Of a DNA stretch of 6,059 bases, positions 6,041 to 6,059 are shown in pieces. The notes beneath the pieces are model-generated. The model saw only the letters and a program-made list of their open reading frames with translations, was not told where the DNA came from and searched no databases. The DNA is from Firmicutes bacterium UBA3906. GTDB lineage: Bacteria; Bacillota; Clostridia; Caldicoprobacterales; DTU083. The number at the start of each line of letters is the position of its first letter. Within the stretch, counting starts at the first letter, position 1. The translations under genes and the position numbers were made by a program. Location of the stretch: assembly GCA_002391555.1 (NCBI GenBank), contig DGFG01000028.1:21038-27096 (forward strand). The letters run 5' to 3'.

Positions 6041-6059
6041 CTGTCTCTTATACACATCT
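6041..6059. other. Sequencing adapter remnant (Nextera/Tn5 mosaic end), not genomic
   Basis: The last 19 bases, CTGTCTCTTATACACATCT, are exactly the reverse complement of the Tn5 mosaic end AGATGTGTATAAGAGACAG used in Nextera libraries. They sit at the very end of the window and interrupt secDF exactly where SecF proteins normally continue D-R-I-R-E. The last genomic base (C6040) fits a CGN arginine codon. This is untrimmed adapter at a contig edge rather than a transposon. Confidence 0.97.

Overview
The window looks like the end of a contig from a low-to-moderate-GC (about 40% by eye) Gram-positive bacterium, most likely an anaerobic Clostridia-type Bacillota. The basis is strong AGGAGG-type ribosome sites, a lipobox lipoprotein with a GTG start, a membrane-anchored YkuD-type L,D-transpeptidase, a Bacillus/Geobacillus-style E3 redox motif (GGVCLNVGC), a fused SecDF, and heavy use of AGG (Arg), CTA (Leu) and ATA (Ile) codons. 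No species can be named from the sequence alone.

All genes lie on the + strand. In order: the last 19 codons of an unidentified gene (1-60); an orphan sugar-type substrate-binding lipoprotein (125-1045); a 108-nt spacer with a 10-bp tandem repeat and a perfect 10-bp inverted repeat whose right arm covers part of the next ribosome site; an L,D-transpeptidase with a C-terminal peptidoglycan-binding domain (1154-1891); a dihydrolipoyl dehydrogenase (2035-3429, start moved 15 nt downstream of the first ATG); a 209-nt spacer with two good sigma-A-type promoters; an unrecognised two-helix membrane protein (3639-4070); and a SecD-SecF fusion (from 4120) that stays open to the end of the window. The last 19 bases (6041-6059) are not genomic. 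They are exactly the Tn5/Nextera mosaic-end adapter, so secDF is cut by the contig end and the final apparent residues (PVSYTH) are artefact.

The first three genes do not form an obvious pathway. There is no ABC permease or ATPase beside the binding protein and no E1/E2 or glycine-cleavage gene beside lpdA. Two genes work at the cell envelope (L,D-transpeptidase, SecDF), and the small membrane protein is probably co-transcribed with secDF from the tandem promoters. No intrinsic terminator with a clear GC-rich stem and T-run was found anywhere, so transcript boundaries are uncertain.

No CRISPR array, tRNA, rRNA, insertion sequence or evident defence system is present. The most notable items are the adapter remnant, the possible SD-sequestering hairpin before the transpeptidase, the small protein coupled to secDF, the decorated tandem promoters, and a marked abundance of the tetranucleotide CTAG, which is rare in many bacterial genomes.
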